Assembly (NCBI GenBank): GCA_020025885.1
Contig: JAHHRJ010000013.1
Span: 1 to 46,357, forward strand
Source of the DNA: Butyricicoccus sp.
Lineage (GTDB): Bacteria > Bacillota > Clostridia > Oscillospirales > Butyricicoccaceae
Length of the DNA: 46,357 nt
Direction: 5' to 3'
Made by a program: the position numbers and the translations under genes. Shown here in pieces: positions 7,869 to 16,949 of this stretch (its first letter is position 1; each line of letters starts with the position of its first letter). The notes beneath the pieces were generated by a model that was given only the letters and a program-made list of their open reading frames with translations, searched no databases and had not been told where the DNA came from.

Positions 7869-8579
7869 ATGCAGAAGAAAGAACAGCTCTACGAAGGAAA
7901 AGCAAAGAAGGTATTTGCAACCGAGGACGCAAATCTGTATATTGTAGATTACAAGGATGATGCAACTGCATTTAATGGACAGAAGAAAGGACAGATCGCA
8001 GGTAAGGGCGCGATCAATAACGTGATGTCCAACCACATGTTCCAGATTCTGGAAAAGCAGGGCGTTCCGACCCACTTTGTAGAGCAGCTGTCTGAGCGCG
8101 AGACGGTGGTCAAGAAGGTAACCATCGTACCACTGGAAGTCATCATCCGTAATATTTCCGCTGGTTCTTTTGCAAAGCGCTATGGTGTGGAAGAGGGTAT
8201 TGTATTTGCAAATCCAACCATTGAGTTCTCCTATAAGAACGATGATTTGGGTGATCCGCTCATCAACGATTCTCATGCACTGGCGCTGAATCTCGCAACA
8301 CAGGAAGAAATCGACCAGATCAAGGCAATGGCATTTAAGGTCAATGAGGTCATGAAGGAATACTTCGACCACCTGAACGTTACTTTGGTTGACTTTAAGC
8401 TGGAATTTGGTAAGATGCCGGATGGAAAGATCATCCTTGCAGATGAAATATCTCCCGATACCTGCCGCCTGTGGGACAAGACAACAGGCGAAAAGCTGGA
8501 CAAGGATCGTTTCCGTCGTGACCTTGGCGGCGTCGAAGAGGCATATGAGGAAATTATGCGCCGCGTGATGGGCAAGTAA
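7869..8579 (+). CDS. purC: SAICAR synthetase
   Basis: This ATP-dependent ligase joins CAIR and aspartate to give SAICAR. The 236-residue protein starts with the family hallmark KKEQLYEGKAKKVFAT. It contains the PROSITE-type stretch LEVIIRNISAGSFAKRYG (about 92-109) and the C-terminal LVDFKLEFG and ADEISPDTCRLWD motifs. The ATG at 7869 follows AAAGGAG. There are 62 bases between purE and purC and no terminator, so they are cotranscribed. Confidence 0.96.
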   Translation: MQKKEQLYEGKAKKVFATEDANLYIVDYKDDATAFNGQKKGQIAGKGAINNVMSNHMFQILEKQGVPTHFVEQLSERETVVKKVTIVPLEVIIRNISAGSFAKRYGVEEGIVFANPTIEFSYKNDDLGDPLINDSHALALNLATQEEIDQIKAMAFKVNEVMKEYFDHLNVTLVDFKLEFGKMPDGKIILADEISPDTCRLWDKTTGEKLDKDRFRRDLGGVEEAYEEIMRRVMGK

Positions 8580-8691
8580 TCTGCGGAGCAATTACACAGA
8601 GGGGAAATCGGACGCGTTTTGGCGGTCAGTCACTGCTGAAACGCTCCCTTTCTTTCCAATCTGCAACTTTGTTTGAAAGGTTCCAAACAAC

Positions 8692-10158
8692 ATGAAATAT
8701 AAGATGAAGAAGTTGCCGCGTACTCCGTTTGATGGAGATGCGGTTCATGAAGAATGCGGCGTCTTTGGTATCTATCTGCCAGAAGGTGTGCCGATCAGTC
8801 CCGCGCATGAAGCGTACACAGCACTATTTGCATTGCAGCACCGTGGGCAGGAGGCTTGTGGCATTGCAGTATGTAACAAGGGTGTGATCCGCTGTCATAA
8901 GGATGTGGGTCTTGTCAATGATGTGTTTGACGAAAAGACACTGGAAAGCATGCAGGGCAACATGGCAATTGGTCATGTGCGTTATTCCACCACAGGTCAG
9001 CCGTCCCGCGAAAATGCACAGCCGCTTGCAATCACCCATGTCAAGGGTAATCTGGCAGTTGCACACAACGGCAATCTGGTCAATGCATCTGAGCTGCGCC
9101 GCCAGATGGAAATGGGCGGTGGTATTTTCCGTTCTACCTCAGATACCGAAGCACTGGTATATACGATTGTGCGCAAGCGTCTCATTACACCATCCATTGA
9201 AGCAGCTGTTATAGAGGCAATGAAGGAGATCATTGGCGCGTATTCCATTGTTGTCATGTCTCCGCGCAAGCTGATTGCAGCACGTGATCCGCGTGGTATG
9301 CGTCCGCTGTGCATGGGTAAGCGTAAGGAAGATGGTGCAGTAATCTTTGCATCGGAATCCTGTGCGCTGGATGCACTGGGCGCAGAGTTTGTACGCGATG
9401 TAGAATCAGGTGAAGTCATTGTTGTAGAAGATGGCGGCGTGCGCTCGATTCATTCCGGTATCAAGGAGAAAACTGCGGCTTGCGTATTTGAGTATATTTA
9501 CTTTGCGCGTCCGGACTCCGTGATCGATGGCGCTTCCGTTGAGGAAGCACGTCAGGAAGCCGGTCGCTATCTGTGCGAGGAGCATCCGGTAGAAGCAGAC
9601 GTTGTCATCGGTGTACCGGATTCCGGTATTCCGGCGGCGATCGGCTACGCAAAGTATTCTGGCATTCCATATGGTGTGGGTCTCATTAAAAACCGTTATA
9701 TTGGTCGTACCTTTATCCAGCCTGGACAGGATAAGCGTGAACGCTCTGTGCGTCTCAAGCTCAATGCGCTGCGTCGCGCGGTAGAGGGAAAGCGCGTTGT
9801 CATGGTAGATGACTCCATTGTACGTGGTACAACTGTGGGACGTCTGGTTAAGCTTATTCGCGATGCAGGCGCGAAGGAAGTACACATGCGTATTTCCTCC
9901 CCGCCGTTTCGTTATCCGTGCTTCTTTGGCACCGATATTCCAGATAGTGAGCAGTTGCTTGCACATAACCATACGGTAGAAGAGATGCGCGATATCATCG
10001 GCGTAGACTCGCTTGGCTTTCTGTCCGTAGAGGCAGCAAACAAGATCGCGGTCGGTGCACGCTGCACATTCTGTGATGCATGCTTTACAGGCGTGTACCC
10101 AATGCCAGTACCGGAAAGCGTAGAGAAGAATATGTTTGAAATGGAGCTCTCTGAATAA
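8692..10158 (+). CDS. purF: amidophosphoribosyltransferase
   Basis: PurF makes phosphoribosylamine from PRPP and glutamine, the committed step of purine synthesis. It has 488 residues. The N-terminal nucleophile glutaminase has its catalytic Cys at position 22 (EECGVFG), so a 21-residue propeptide must be removed, as in the Bacillus enzyme. The PRPP loop is VVMVDDSIVRGTT. Four cysteines in the regions ACVFEY, YPCFFG and CTFCDAC fit the [4Fe-4S] cluster of Bacillus-type PurF. The ATG at 8692 follows GAAAGG. An intergenic hairpin (about 8612-8644, GCGTTT/AAACGC) separates it from purC without a T run. Confidence 0.96.
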   Translation: MKYKMKKLPRTPFDGDAVHEECGVFGIYLPEGVPISPAHEAYTALFALQHRGQEACGIAVCNKGVIRCHKDVGLVNDVFDEKTLESMQGNMAIGHVRYSTTGQPSRENAQPLAITHVKGNLAVAHNGNLVNASELRRQMEMGGGIFRSTSDTEALVYTIVRKRLITPSIEAAVIEAMKEIIGAYSIVVMSPRKLIAARDPRGMRPLCMGKRKEDGAVIFASESCALDALGAEFVRDVESGEVIVVEDGGVRSIHSGIKEKTAACVFEYIYFARPDSVIDGASVEEARQEAGRYLCEEHPVEADVVIGVPDSGIPAAIGYAKYSGIPYGVGLIKNRYIGRTFIQPGQDKRERSVRLKLNALRRAVEGKRVVMVDDSIVRGTTVGRLVKLIRDAGAKEVHMRISSPPFRYPCFFGTDIPDSEQLLAHNHTVEEMRDIIGVDSLGFLSVEAANKIAVGARCTFCDACFTGVYPMPVPESVEKNMFEMELSE

Positions 10159-10170
10159 GCTGGGAGCCAT

Positions 10171-10200
10171 CAGAATGGGCGGCAATGCCGCCCATCAGCC
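10171..10200 (+). other. intercistronic hairpin between purF and purM
   Basis: ATGGGCGGC / GCCGCCCAT with a 3-base loop forms a very stable stem at about 10174-10194. No T run follows, so it more likely protects or processes the mRNA than terminates it. Confidence 0.5.
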
Positions 10201-10238
10201 CAACAGATTGTTGGTGATTTTGAAGGGAGATTCATTTT

Positions 10239-11279
10239 ATGAGTGAGAGTCGTTCTGAAAGCTATAAGGCAGCGGGCGTTGACGTTGTTGCAGGATATGA
10301 AGCAGTAAAGCTGATGAAGCCACATGTTGAAAGCACCTTTACCAAAGGTGTTATCGGTACACTCGGCGGCTTTGGCGGTCTGTTTGCACCAGATATGAAG
10401 GGCATGCAGGAGCCGATACTGGTTTCTGGTACAGACGGCGTGGGTACAAAGCTCAAGCTGGCATTTCTCATGGATAAGCATGATACCATTGGTATTGACT
10501 GCGTTGCAATGTGTGTCAATGACATTATTTGCTGCGGTGCAAAGCCGCTGTTTTTCCTCGATTACATTGCAGTTGGTAAGAACGTACCAGAGCGCGTTGC
10601 AAATATCGTGATCGGTATTGCAGAGGGCTGCCGTCAGGCAGGCTGTGCGCTCATCGGTGGTGAGACGGCGGAAATGCCGGGATTCTATCCAGAGGATGAG
10701 TATGATGTTGCTGGCTTCTCTGTTGGTATGGTAGACAAGCCGAAGATGATTGATAGCAGCCGCATGCAGGTGGGTGATGTACTCATCGGTATCGCATCCT
10801 CTGGCGTACATTCCAATGGCTATTCTCTGGTGCGTAAGACTTTGGGCATCAATGAAAAGTCTGTAAGAAGATACAGCGACGAACTGGGCATGACTGTTGG
10901 TGAGGCACTTTTGATCCCAACCAAGATTTATGTCAAGACTGTGGAAAAACTGCTTGCAGATGGCGTCGACGTCAAGGGTATCAGCCATATCACAGGCGGC
11001 GGCTTCTATGAGAATATCCCGCGTATGCTGCCAGAGAATTTATGTGCGTCCATTGAACAGGCAGCAGCTCCCGTTCTGCCGATTTTCCATGTTATCCAGC
11101 ATACTGGCAATATCCCAGAGCGTGATATGTACAATACATTTAACATGGGTCTTGGCATGGTGATGGCTGTGGCAAAGGAAGATGCAGACAAAGCACTAGC
11201 TTCTATTGAGGCAGCAGGCGAGACCGGTTATATCATTGGTGAATGCCGCACAGGCGACAAGGGCGTTCAGCTGCGCTGA
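10239..11279 (+). CDS. purM: AIR synthetase (FGAM cyclo-ligase)
   Basis: PurM closes the imidazole ring, converting FGAM to AIR with ATP. It has 346 residues, the normal length. The N-terminal glycine-rich loop IGTLGGFGGLF and the segment SGTDGVGTKL are typical of the PurM/PurL fold, as are ECCxN-type IDCVAMCVNDI and GGETAEMPGFY. It is read after a GAAGGGAG ribosome binding site and lies 80 bases from purF with only the hairpin between. No purL or purS/purQ gene is present to supply its substrate locally. Confidence 0.96.
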   Translation: MSESRSESYKAAGVDVVAGYEAVKLMKPHVESTFTKGVIGTLGGFGGLFAPDMKGMQEPILVSGTDGVGTKLKLAFLMDKHDTIGIDCVAMCVNDIICCGAKPLFFLDYIAVGKNVPERVANIVIGIAEGCRQAGCALIGGETAEMPGFYPEDEYDVAGFSVGMVDKPKMIDSSRMQVGDVLIGIASSGVHSNGYSLVRKTLGINEKSVRRYSDELGMTVGEALLIPTKIYVKTVEKLLADGVDVKGISHITGGGFYENIPRMLPENLCASIEQAAAPVLPIFHVIQHTGNIPERDMYNTFNMGLGMVMAVAKEDADKALASIEAAGETGYIIGECRTGDKGVQLR

Positions 11280-11290
11280 GGAAGAAAATA

Positions 11291-11923
11291 ATGACAAAGA
11301 TTGCAGTTTTGGTTTCCGGCGGTGGAACCAACTTACAAGCACTGATCGATGCGGCGGCGCGTGATGCGCTGCCCGAAGGTGCACTTGACTTTGTAGTGTC
11401 CTCCAATCCAGACGCATATGCACTGACCCGCGCAGAGCAGGCAGGCATTGAAACCACTGTGCTGCGCCGCCGTGCGTTTGCAGACAGCGAAGCCTATGGC
11501 GCGGCACTCGATGCACTTCTATGTGAGCGCGGCATTGGACTTATTGTTCTGGCTGGATTTATGACCGTTCTGCCAGATTCCTTCTGCTGCAAGTGGGAAA
11601 ACAAGATCATCAATGTACATCCATCTTTGATCCCGTCTTTCTGCGGAGAGGGATTTTATGGACTGCGCGTACATGAGGCGGCACTCAAAAAAGGTGTCAA
11701 GGTCACAGGCGCAACCGTGCACTTTGTTTCTGAGATTGTAGATGGCGGTGCGATCATTCTGCAAAAGGCAGTTGAAATTGCACCAGAGGATACTGCGGAA
11801 AGCTTGCAAAAACGTGTGATGGCACAGGCAGAGCATATTATTCTGCCACAGGCGGTTGCACTATTCTGCCAGAATCGGCTGTCTGTTGTGGACGGCAAAG
11901 TTCTCATTCAACCTAAAGTATAA
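11291..11923 (+). CDS. purN: GAR transformylase (10-formyl-THF dependent)
   Basis: PurN formylates GAR using 10-formyltetrahydrofolate. The 210-residue protein opens with TKIAVLVSGGGTNLQALIDA. The catalytic region has Asn and His in KIINVHPSLIPSF, and the later loop GATVHFVSEIVDGGAII carries the conserved His and Asp. The ATG at 11291 is set by GAGGAAG, which overlaps the end of purM; an in-frame upstream extension to 11243 overlaps purM and lacks a ribosome binding site. The gene lies 11 bases from purM, so translation may be coupled. Confidence 0.95.
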   Translation: MTKIAVLVSGGGTNLQALIDAAARDALPEGALDFVVSSNPDAYALTRAEQAGIETTVLRRRAFADSEAYGAALDALLCERGIGLIVLAGFMTVLPDSFCCKWENKIINVHPSLIPSFCGEGFYGLRVHEAALKKGVKVTGATVHFVSEIVDGGAIILQKAVEIAPEDTAESLQKRVMAQAEHIILPQAVALFCQNRLSVVDGKVLIQPKV

Positions 11924-11943
11924 ATACAAGGAGGCATTTTCTT

Positions 11944-12687
11944 ATGGCTGAAAATACCATGTTTGTTTCTGATAACGCGAATGTATTCCGTTTTACCGAT
12001 GAATTACAGTCCAATGCATACCCGGGACGCGGCTTGATGATCGGCTGCACTCCAAATGCGGATAAGTACGTAATGGTTTATTTTATTATGGGGCGCAGCG
12101 AGAACAGCCGTAACCGTATCTTTGTTACAACCGAGGACGGCATCCGCACAGAGGCGTTTGATCCTGCAAAGTGCTCTGACCCGTCGCTTATTATCTATCA
12201 TCCCGTGCGTGTCTACAATGGGCATACCATCCTCACAAACGGCGACCAGACCGATACCATTCGTGATGCGATGGCACAAGGTAAGAGTTATATTGATGCG
12301 CTGCGCACCCGCCGCTTTGAGCCGGACGCACCAAACTTTACTTCTCGTATTTCGGCAGTCCATAACCCGGATGGTTCTTATGCACTATCCATCCTCAAGC
12401 ACTTCCACAGTGATCCGGACGCTTGTAAGCGTTACTTCTTTGAGTATGACAAGCCAGTCAAGGGTCGCGGACATTACATCCACACCTATATGTGTGACGG
12501 TGATCCACTGCCGTTCTTCCGTGGTGAGCCGAAGTGTGTACATGTACAGGATATCCCGATCGAAAAGTATGCAGAATACCTGTGGGATGCAATGAATCCT
12601 TGGAACAAGATTTCTCTGTTTGTGCGTTATGTGGATGCAAAGACAGGTGAAACCCAGACCGTGATCAAGAACAAGCATACAAAGTAA
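11944..12687 (+). CDS. purO: IMP cyclohydrolase, PurO-like
   Basis: This 247-residue protein matches the archaeal-type IMP cyclohydrolase family (PurO), which closes FAICAR to IMP, the last step of the pathway. Recognised features are YPGRGLMIG near the N terminus, YFIMGRSENSRNR (about 40-52), and a long C-terminal region with GNGDQT-like TNGDQTDT. It is unrelated in sequence to the cyclohydrolase half of bifunctional PurH. Directly downstream is a standalone AICAR transformylase, so the two activities of PurH are split here. It has a strong AAGGAGG site and is 20 bases from purN. The exact activity is inferred from family and context. Confidence 0.85.
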   Translation: MAENTMFVSDNANVFRFTDELQSNAYPGRGLMIGCTPNADKYVMVYFIMGRSENSRNRIFVTTEDGIRTEAFDPAKCSDPSLIIYHPVRVYNGHTILTNGDQTDTIRDAMAQGKSYIDALRTRRFEPDAPNFTSRISAVHNPDGSYALSILKHFHSDPDACKRYFFEYDKPVKGRGHYIHTYMCDGDPLPFFRGEPKCVHVQDIPIEKYAEYLWDAMNPWNKISLFVRYVDAKTGETQTVIKNKHTK

Positions 12688-12702
12688 TTGGGAGGCACAA
12701 AT

Positions 12703-13872
12703 ATGAAGGAACTGGAACTGAAATATGGATGCAACCCGAACCAGAAGCCGGCGTGTATCTTTATGGAAGCCGGCGAACTGCCAATTGAAGTGCTCAATGG
12801 TCGTCCGGGTTATATCAATTTTCTGGATGCGTTTCATGCTTGGCAGCTTGTGCGTGAGCTGAAAGAGGCGACTGGTTATCCAGCGGCGGCATCTTTTAAG
12901 CATGTTTCTCCGGCTGGTGCAGCACTCGGCTATCCGCTCTCCGATACTGAAAGAGCGATCTACTTCGTAGAGGGCGAGCTGTCTCCGATCGCGTCGGCAT
13001 ATGCACGCGCACGCGGCGCGGATCGTCTGTGCTCCTATGGCGACTGGGTGGCGCTGTCTGACGTATGTGACGCAGATGTTGCACATCTGTTGTCCGTTGA
13101 GGTATCCGATGGCATCATTGCACCGGGATACACCGACGAGGCACTCGAAATCCTCAAGGGTAAGCGCAAGGGCGGTTACAATGTGGTAAGCATTGACCCT
13201 GACTACACACCAAAGCCGCTCGAGCGTCGCGATATCTTTGGCGTGACCTTTGAGCAGGGACATAATGATTTGGAGATCAATGCAGACATGCTCCAGAACA
13301 TTGTGACGGAAAACAAGGTATTGTCTGAAGAAGCAAAGCGTGATATGATTGTTGCATTGATCACACTTAAATACACGCAGTCGAACTCCGTTTGCTATGT
13401 AAAGAACGGTCAGGCGATCGGTGTCGGTGCAGGTCAGCAGAGCCGTATCCACTGTACCCGTCTGGCAGGACAGAAGGCGGATACGTGGTATCTGCGCCAG
13501 CATCCAAAGGTAATGGGCTTGCAGTTTGTGGATAACATTCGCCGCCCAGATCGCGACAATGCGATCGATATCTATATCTCGGATGAATACGAAGATATTC
13601 TGGCAGATGGCGTATGGGAAAATACCTTTCAGGTAAAGCCCGAAGTGCTGACCATGGAAGAAAAGAAGGCATGGATCGCAACACAGAGTGGTGTAACCGT
13701 TGGATCGGATGCATTCTTCCCATTTGGTGACAATGTAGAGCGTGCACGCAAGTCAGGTGTGCAGTATATTGTACAGCCGGGTGGCTCTATTCGCGATGAT
13801 CATGTAATCATGACAGCGAACAAGTATGATATCGTGATGGCGTTCACAGGCGCACGTCTGTTCCATCACTAA
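12703..13872 (+). CDS. standalone AICAR transformylase
   Basis: A 389-residue protein that matches the C-terminal transformylase half of PurH without the N-terminal cyclohydrolase (MGS-like) domain. It formylates AICAR to FAICAR with 10-formyl-THF. Recognisable pieces are the catalytic Lys-His in ASFKHVSPAGAALG (about 63-76), LKYTQSNSVCYVKNGQAIGVGAGQQSR (about 225-251, longest run split here in reading) and the C-terminal GGSIRDDHVI. The ATG at 12703 follows GGGAGG by 8 bases; the frame begins 15 bases earlier without its own site. It is paired with purO immediately upstream. Confidence 0.9.
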   Translation: MKELELKYGCNPNQKPACIFMEAGELPIEVLNGRPGYINFLDAFHAWQLVRELKEATGYPAAASFKHVSPAGAALGYPLSDTERAIYFVEGELSPIASAYARARGADRLCSYGDWVALSDVCDADVAHLLSVEVSDGIIAPGYTDEALEILKGKRKGGYNVVSIDPDYTPKPLERRDIFGVTFEQGHNDLEINADMLQNIVTENKVLSEEAKRDMIVALITLKYTQSNSVCYVKNGQAIGVGAGQQSRIHCTRLAGQKADTWYLRQHPKVMGLQFVDNIRRPDRDNAIDIYISDEYEDILADGVWENTFQVKPEVLTMEEKKAWIATQSGVTVGSDAFFPFGDNVERARKSGVQYIVQPGGSIRDDHVIMTANKYDIVMAFTGARLFHH

Positions 13873-13884
13873 GAAATCGTAAGG

Positions 13885-13916
13885 TAGAGCGGGCAAGCCC
13901 CGCTCTGCTGTTTTCA
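13885..13916 (+). terminator. weak intercistronic hairpin after the AICAR transformylase
   Basis: AGAGCGGG / CCCCGCTCT with a short loop is followed by GCTGTTTT. It could reduce transcription into the last three genes, but the poor T run suggests partial read-through. Confidence 0.5.
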
Positions 13917-13930
13917 AGGAGATACAACAC

Positions 13931-14269
13931 ATGAATAGAAATATGGGTGGAATTAGATGCTTAGCAGGGTTTGTCATGCTGGCACTCGCCCATTTTACAG
14001 GATCGTTTTGTTGGATCGCACGTCTGCTTGGATATATGGGAATCGCAAATGGTACAACAGACCAGCAAGAAAATGGGTGGATGCGCTGCACATATCAGGT
14101 CAGCACACTGGCGGTCATTATTTTTGCGGTGTTGGAAGTTTTGCGATTGACCAGCATTTTTGTGCTTCCAACATCAGCGGCGATTTTATTAGAATGTGTT
14201 TTGGCAGTTACCTGTGGCGTTTGTGTGCTGATGGGGGTAGGTACCCAGAAAAAGGAGGATAACGAATGA
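13931..14269 (+). CDS. small membrane protein inside the purine operon
   Basis: A 112-residue protein with about three hydrophobic segments (near residues 8-26, 53-70 and 74-96) and a charged tail KKEDNE. It has its own CAAGGAG site 9 bases before the ATG at 13931, and its stop overlaps the purD start (ATGA), so it is translated as part of the operon. I do not recognise a family. An overlapping frame at 13957-14262 lacks a ribosome binding site and was discarded. Confidence 0.65.
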   Translation: MNRNMGGIRCLAGFVMLALAHFTGSFCWIARLLGYMGIANGTTDQQENGWMRCTYQVSTLAVIIFAVLEVLRLTSIFVLPTSAAILLECVLAVTCGVCVLMGVGTQKKEDNE

Positions 14270-15522
14270 AAGTTCTCGTAATTGGCGGCGGCGGTCGTGA
14301 ACATGCAATTTGTGTGACACTCGCAAAAAGCCCCAAGGTGGATCATATTTGGTGTGCGCCGGGCAATGGAGGGATTGCATCGGTTGCGGAGTGTGTGGAC
14401 ATTGCAGCAACCGATATTGAAGGTGTGGTTGCATTTGCAAAGGGACACCATCCTGATCTTGTAATGGTTGCGCCAGATGACCCGCTTGCGCTGGGCATGG
14501 TAGACGCGCTGGAAGAAGCTGGCATTCGTGCATTTGGTCCGCGCAAAAATGCGGCTGTGATCGAAGGCTCTAAGTCCTTCGCAAAGGATCTCATGCAAAA
14601 ATATCACATCCCAACCGCAGGATATGCAGTGTTTGAGGATTCCGAGCATGCAATCGCATACATCAAGGAGCAGGGGGCGCCAATCGTCATCAAAGCAGAT
14701 GGTTTGGCACTGGGTAAGGGTGTCACTGTTGCCATGACAGAGGAAGAAGCCATTGCGGCTGTACGCGATGCGATTGATGGCGGTGCATTCGGCGGTGCGG
14801 GTGCGCGTGTCGTGATTGAGGAATTTCTGACAGGTCCAGAGGTTTCTGTTCTGGCGTTTGTCGATGGCAAGAACCTTAAAACCATGCCTTCTGCACAGGA
14901 TCACAAGCGTGCCTATGACAACGATGAAGGTCCAAACACAGGTGGTATGGGTGCATTTTCACCCTCCCGCTTCTATACGGAGGACATTGCAGCACAGTGC
15001 ATGGATACCATTTTTAAGCCAACTGTTGCAGCGATGGCAGCTGAAGGTCGTCCGTTCAAGGGTGTTCTGTACTTTGGACTGATGCTCACGCCAAAGGGAC
15101 CAAAGGTCATCGAGTACAATGCACGTTTTGGCGATCCGGAGACACAGGCAGTATTGTCCCGTCTGGACAGCGACCTGTACGATATTTTCGGTGCAGTTAT
15201 TGATGGCAAGCTGGAAGAAATGGACATTTGTTGGAAAGATGAGGCAGCATGCTGTGTGGTTATGGCATCAGGTGGCTATCCGAAGGCATACGAAAAGGGC
15301 AAGGGCATTACAGGTCTGGACGCTGTGACCGATTCATTTGTATTCCATGCAGGAACCAAGAAGCAGGGCAATGACATTGTAACAAGTGGTGGACGCGTTT
15401 TGGGCGTAACCGCAACTGCGCCGACATTGGATGCGGCAATTGAAAAGGCTTATGGGGATGTGCACAAGATCCATTTTGACAGTGCACACTTCCGCAAGGA
15501 TATTGGAATCAAGAAAGGATAA
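14266..15522 (+). CDS. purD: GAR synthetase
   Basis: PurD joins phosphoribosylamine and glycine using ATP. The 418-residue ATP-grasp protein opens with MKVLVIGGGGREHAI. The ATP-grasp core includes VIKADGLALGKGVTVA (about 143-158), the signature RFGDPETQ near 285-292 and the metal-binding NARFGDPE. Start and stop overlap with the preceding membrane protein gene by 4 bases, and an AAAGGAGG site lies inside that gene. Confidence 0.96.
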   Translation: MKVLVIGGGGREHAICVTLAKSPKVDHIWCAPGNGGIASVAECVDIAATDIEGVVAFAKGHHPDLVMVAPDDPLALGMVDALEEAGIRAFGPRKNAAVIEGSKSFAKDLMQKYHIPTAGYAVFEDSEHAIAYIKEQGAPIVIKADGLALGKGVTVAMTEEEAIAAVRDAIDGGAFGGAGARVVIEEFLTGPEVSVLAFVDGKNLKTMPSAQDHKRAYDNDEGPNTGGMGAFSPSRFYTEDIAAQCMDTIFKPTVAAMAAEGRPFKGVLYFGLMLTPKGPKVIEYNARFGDPETQAVLSRLDSDLYDIFGAVIDGKLEEMDICWKDEAACCVVMASGGYPKAYEKGKGITGLDAVTDSFVFHAGTKKQGNDIVTSGGRVLGVTATAPTLDAAIEKAYGDVHKIHFDSAHFRKDIGIKKG

Positions 15523-15525
15523 ATT

Positions 15526-16050
15526 ATGGACGTTAACAAGCAGAAACAGATTTTGGCGTGCATGAACGATGTGCTCGGACAGAACGGATTTCGTTCAGAG
15601 CTGATTGAGCAGAGCGAAGCAACTCCACTTATGCTGCGCGCAGAAACGCAGCGACTGGGTAAGATCGCAAAGGAAGTTACAATTGAAGCATGCTTTATTC
15701 CGATTGCGTTACCGGACGAGAACAATGGATTGCTTCAGTTCTTTGTGACTCTTTTCCAAAATGTGCCGGAAGAAAATGCACAGCAGGTAGAGCGTGCTTG
15801 CAAGTACTGCAATGATTTTTCCGCACTGGGCAACTTTGGATTTTTTGCACCGGCAGGACAGATCTACTTAAAGCATAATACGCTGGTAGATGCAAGCCTT
15901 GATTTGGAAAAGGTCATCACATTTGTAGCGGATAATATTTCGCTTTTGGTTGCGTCTGCAACCCGCTTTGTAGATGCCTTTGCGTCTATTGGATTCTCTG
16001 GTATGCCGATGGATACCGCAATTGAGCAGGAGCTTCTGCCAAAGATGTAA
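15526..16050 (+). CDS. YbjN-like domain protein of unknown function
   Basis: A 174-residue soluble protein that starts 4 bases after purD and ends just before a terminator, so it is the last gene of the operon. The middle and end have the pattern seen in YbjN/type III chaperone-like folds: alternating strands, then a segment like LGNFGFFAPAGQIYLKH followed by an amphipathic helix. No catalytic motif is visible, and no signal peptide. The family call is a fold-level impression only. A link to purine metabolism rests on position alone. Confidence 0.55.
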   Translation: MDVNKQKQILACMNDVLGQNGFRSELIEQSEATPLMLRAETQRLGKIAKEVTIEACFIPIALPDENNGLLQFFVTLFQNVPEENAQQVERACKYCNDFSALGNFGFFAPAGQIYLKHNTLVDASLDLEKVITFVADNISLLVASATRFVDAFASIGFSGMPMDTAIEQELLPKM

Positions 16051-16054
16051 AAAT

Positions 16055-16094
16055 AAACAGGCTGATGATTCAAATCTGGTCATCAGCCTGTTTT
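16055..16094. terminator. bidirectional terminator between the purine operon and the gerA operon
   Basis: AAACAGGCTGATGA (16055-16068) pairs with TCATCAGCCTGTTT (16080-16093). T runs are present on both strands, so it can end both converging units. Confidence 0.85.
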
Positions 16095-16103
16095 GGTATA
16101 CGC

Positions 16104-16949
16104 TTATTTTTTGCGTAATGCAGCATATGCAGTTTGCAGAATAGTGATGGAGAGTGTAATGCGTGCGGCAAGGCACAGAAAGAAAATGCCGCCAAAGAGG
16201 ATCTCACTGCGTGCAAGTGCGCCTACCTGAAAGACACCAGCAGCGGCGTATGCCGGATAGGTCAGCACACGGGCACAGTTTGCGCCAAGGACAGCATTGG
16301 CGCGGAATACGGTCAGTCCAGTTAAAACAGCAGCAAAGATACCGCCGAATGCGATCGCACGTCCTTGCGGCAATTCGGAGTCAAAGCCAGTAAATAGGAG
16401 GAATGCAATTAGAATGGGGATGCCGTCCAGTGTTTGCTGCAAAATGCTGGGAAATAAAAGTGTACCAGAAAAATCGGGCATTTGCCAGTCTGGAAGTGAG
16501 AGGGCAAGAGACAAAATTGCAGTCAGTCCAGTCACCCAAGCGGTTGGGATCGCCCAGAGAAAGAGGGCAGGCGAACCTTGCTTTGCAATCAGCCAGCAAA
16601 TGATGAGCAGCCCAAGTGTGGCGAGCCATACAGGCCAGAGTTTGAGCGCAGTTTGGGATAAGAAAACGGCACTGTGCCATGCGGTATACACCGCATAGAT
16701 GGCACTCGATAGCATCAAGACGACATAGAGGGTTTGTTTGATGCCATGCGGTGTGCGTCCGATCAATGTCCAGAGATCACAGACTTGCAGCCGTTTGGCA
16801 ATGGCAAGCCATAGAAGCGCGATCAGTACGAGAAGCAGTCCAGCGCACAGGGCGTGCAGCCAGTCGTTTGCGGACAAGAAAAGGGTTGGTGCAAGAATCA
16901 GTAAAAAGAGCATTGCGCCGCGCCCGTAGGGGAAGATTTTATCAGGCAT
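16104..16949 (-). CDS. GerAB-like spore germination permease subunit
   Basis: An integral membrane protein of 281 residues with about 8-9 hydrophobic segments, third gene of a gerA-type operon. GerAB proteins (APC superfamily) sense germinants in the spore inner membrane. It is clearly shorter than usual (about 360 residues), and sequence similarity is weak apart from hydrophobic layout and context. The ATG at 16949 is chosen because AGAGGTGAT lies upstream; a GTG at 16958 overlaps that site. It overlaps gerAC by 8 bases. Confidence 0.7.
   Translation of the reverse strand: MPDKIFPYGRGAMLFLLILAPTLFLSANDWLHALCAGLLLVLIALLWLAIAKRLQVCDLWTLIGRTPHGIKQTLYVVLMLSSAIYAVYTAWHSAVFLSQTALKLWPVWLATLGLLIICWLIAKQGSPALFLWAIPTAWVTGLTAILSLALSLPDWQMPDFSGTLLFPSILQQTLDGIPILIAFLLFTGFDSELPQGRAIAFGGIFAAVLTGLTVFRANAVLGANCARVLTYPAYAAAGVFQVGALARSEILFGGIFFLCLAARITLSITILQTAYAALRKK

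Noticed and set aside
12385..13503. 372-codon minus-strand frame opposite the transformylase
   Set aside because: It is an antisense shadow across two real genes and has no ribosome binding site.
13957..14262. Alternative frame overlapping the small membrane protein gene
   Set aside because: It lacks a ribosome binding site, while the frame starting at 13931 has CAAGGAG and overlaps purD in the usual ATGA manner.
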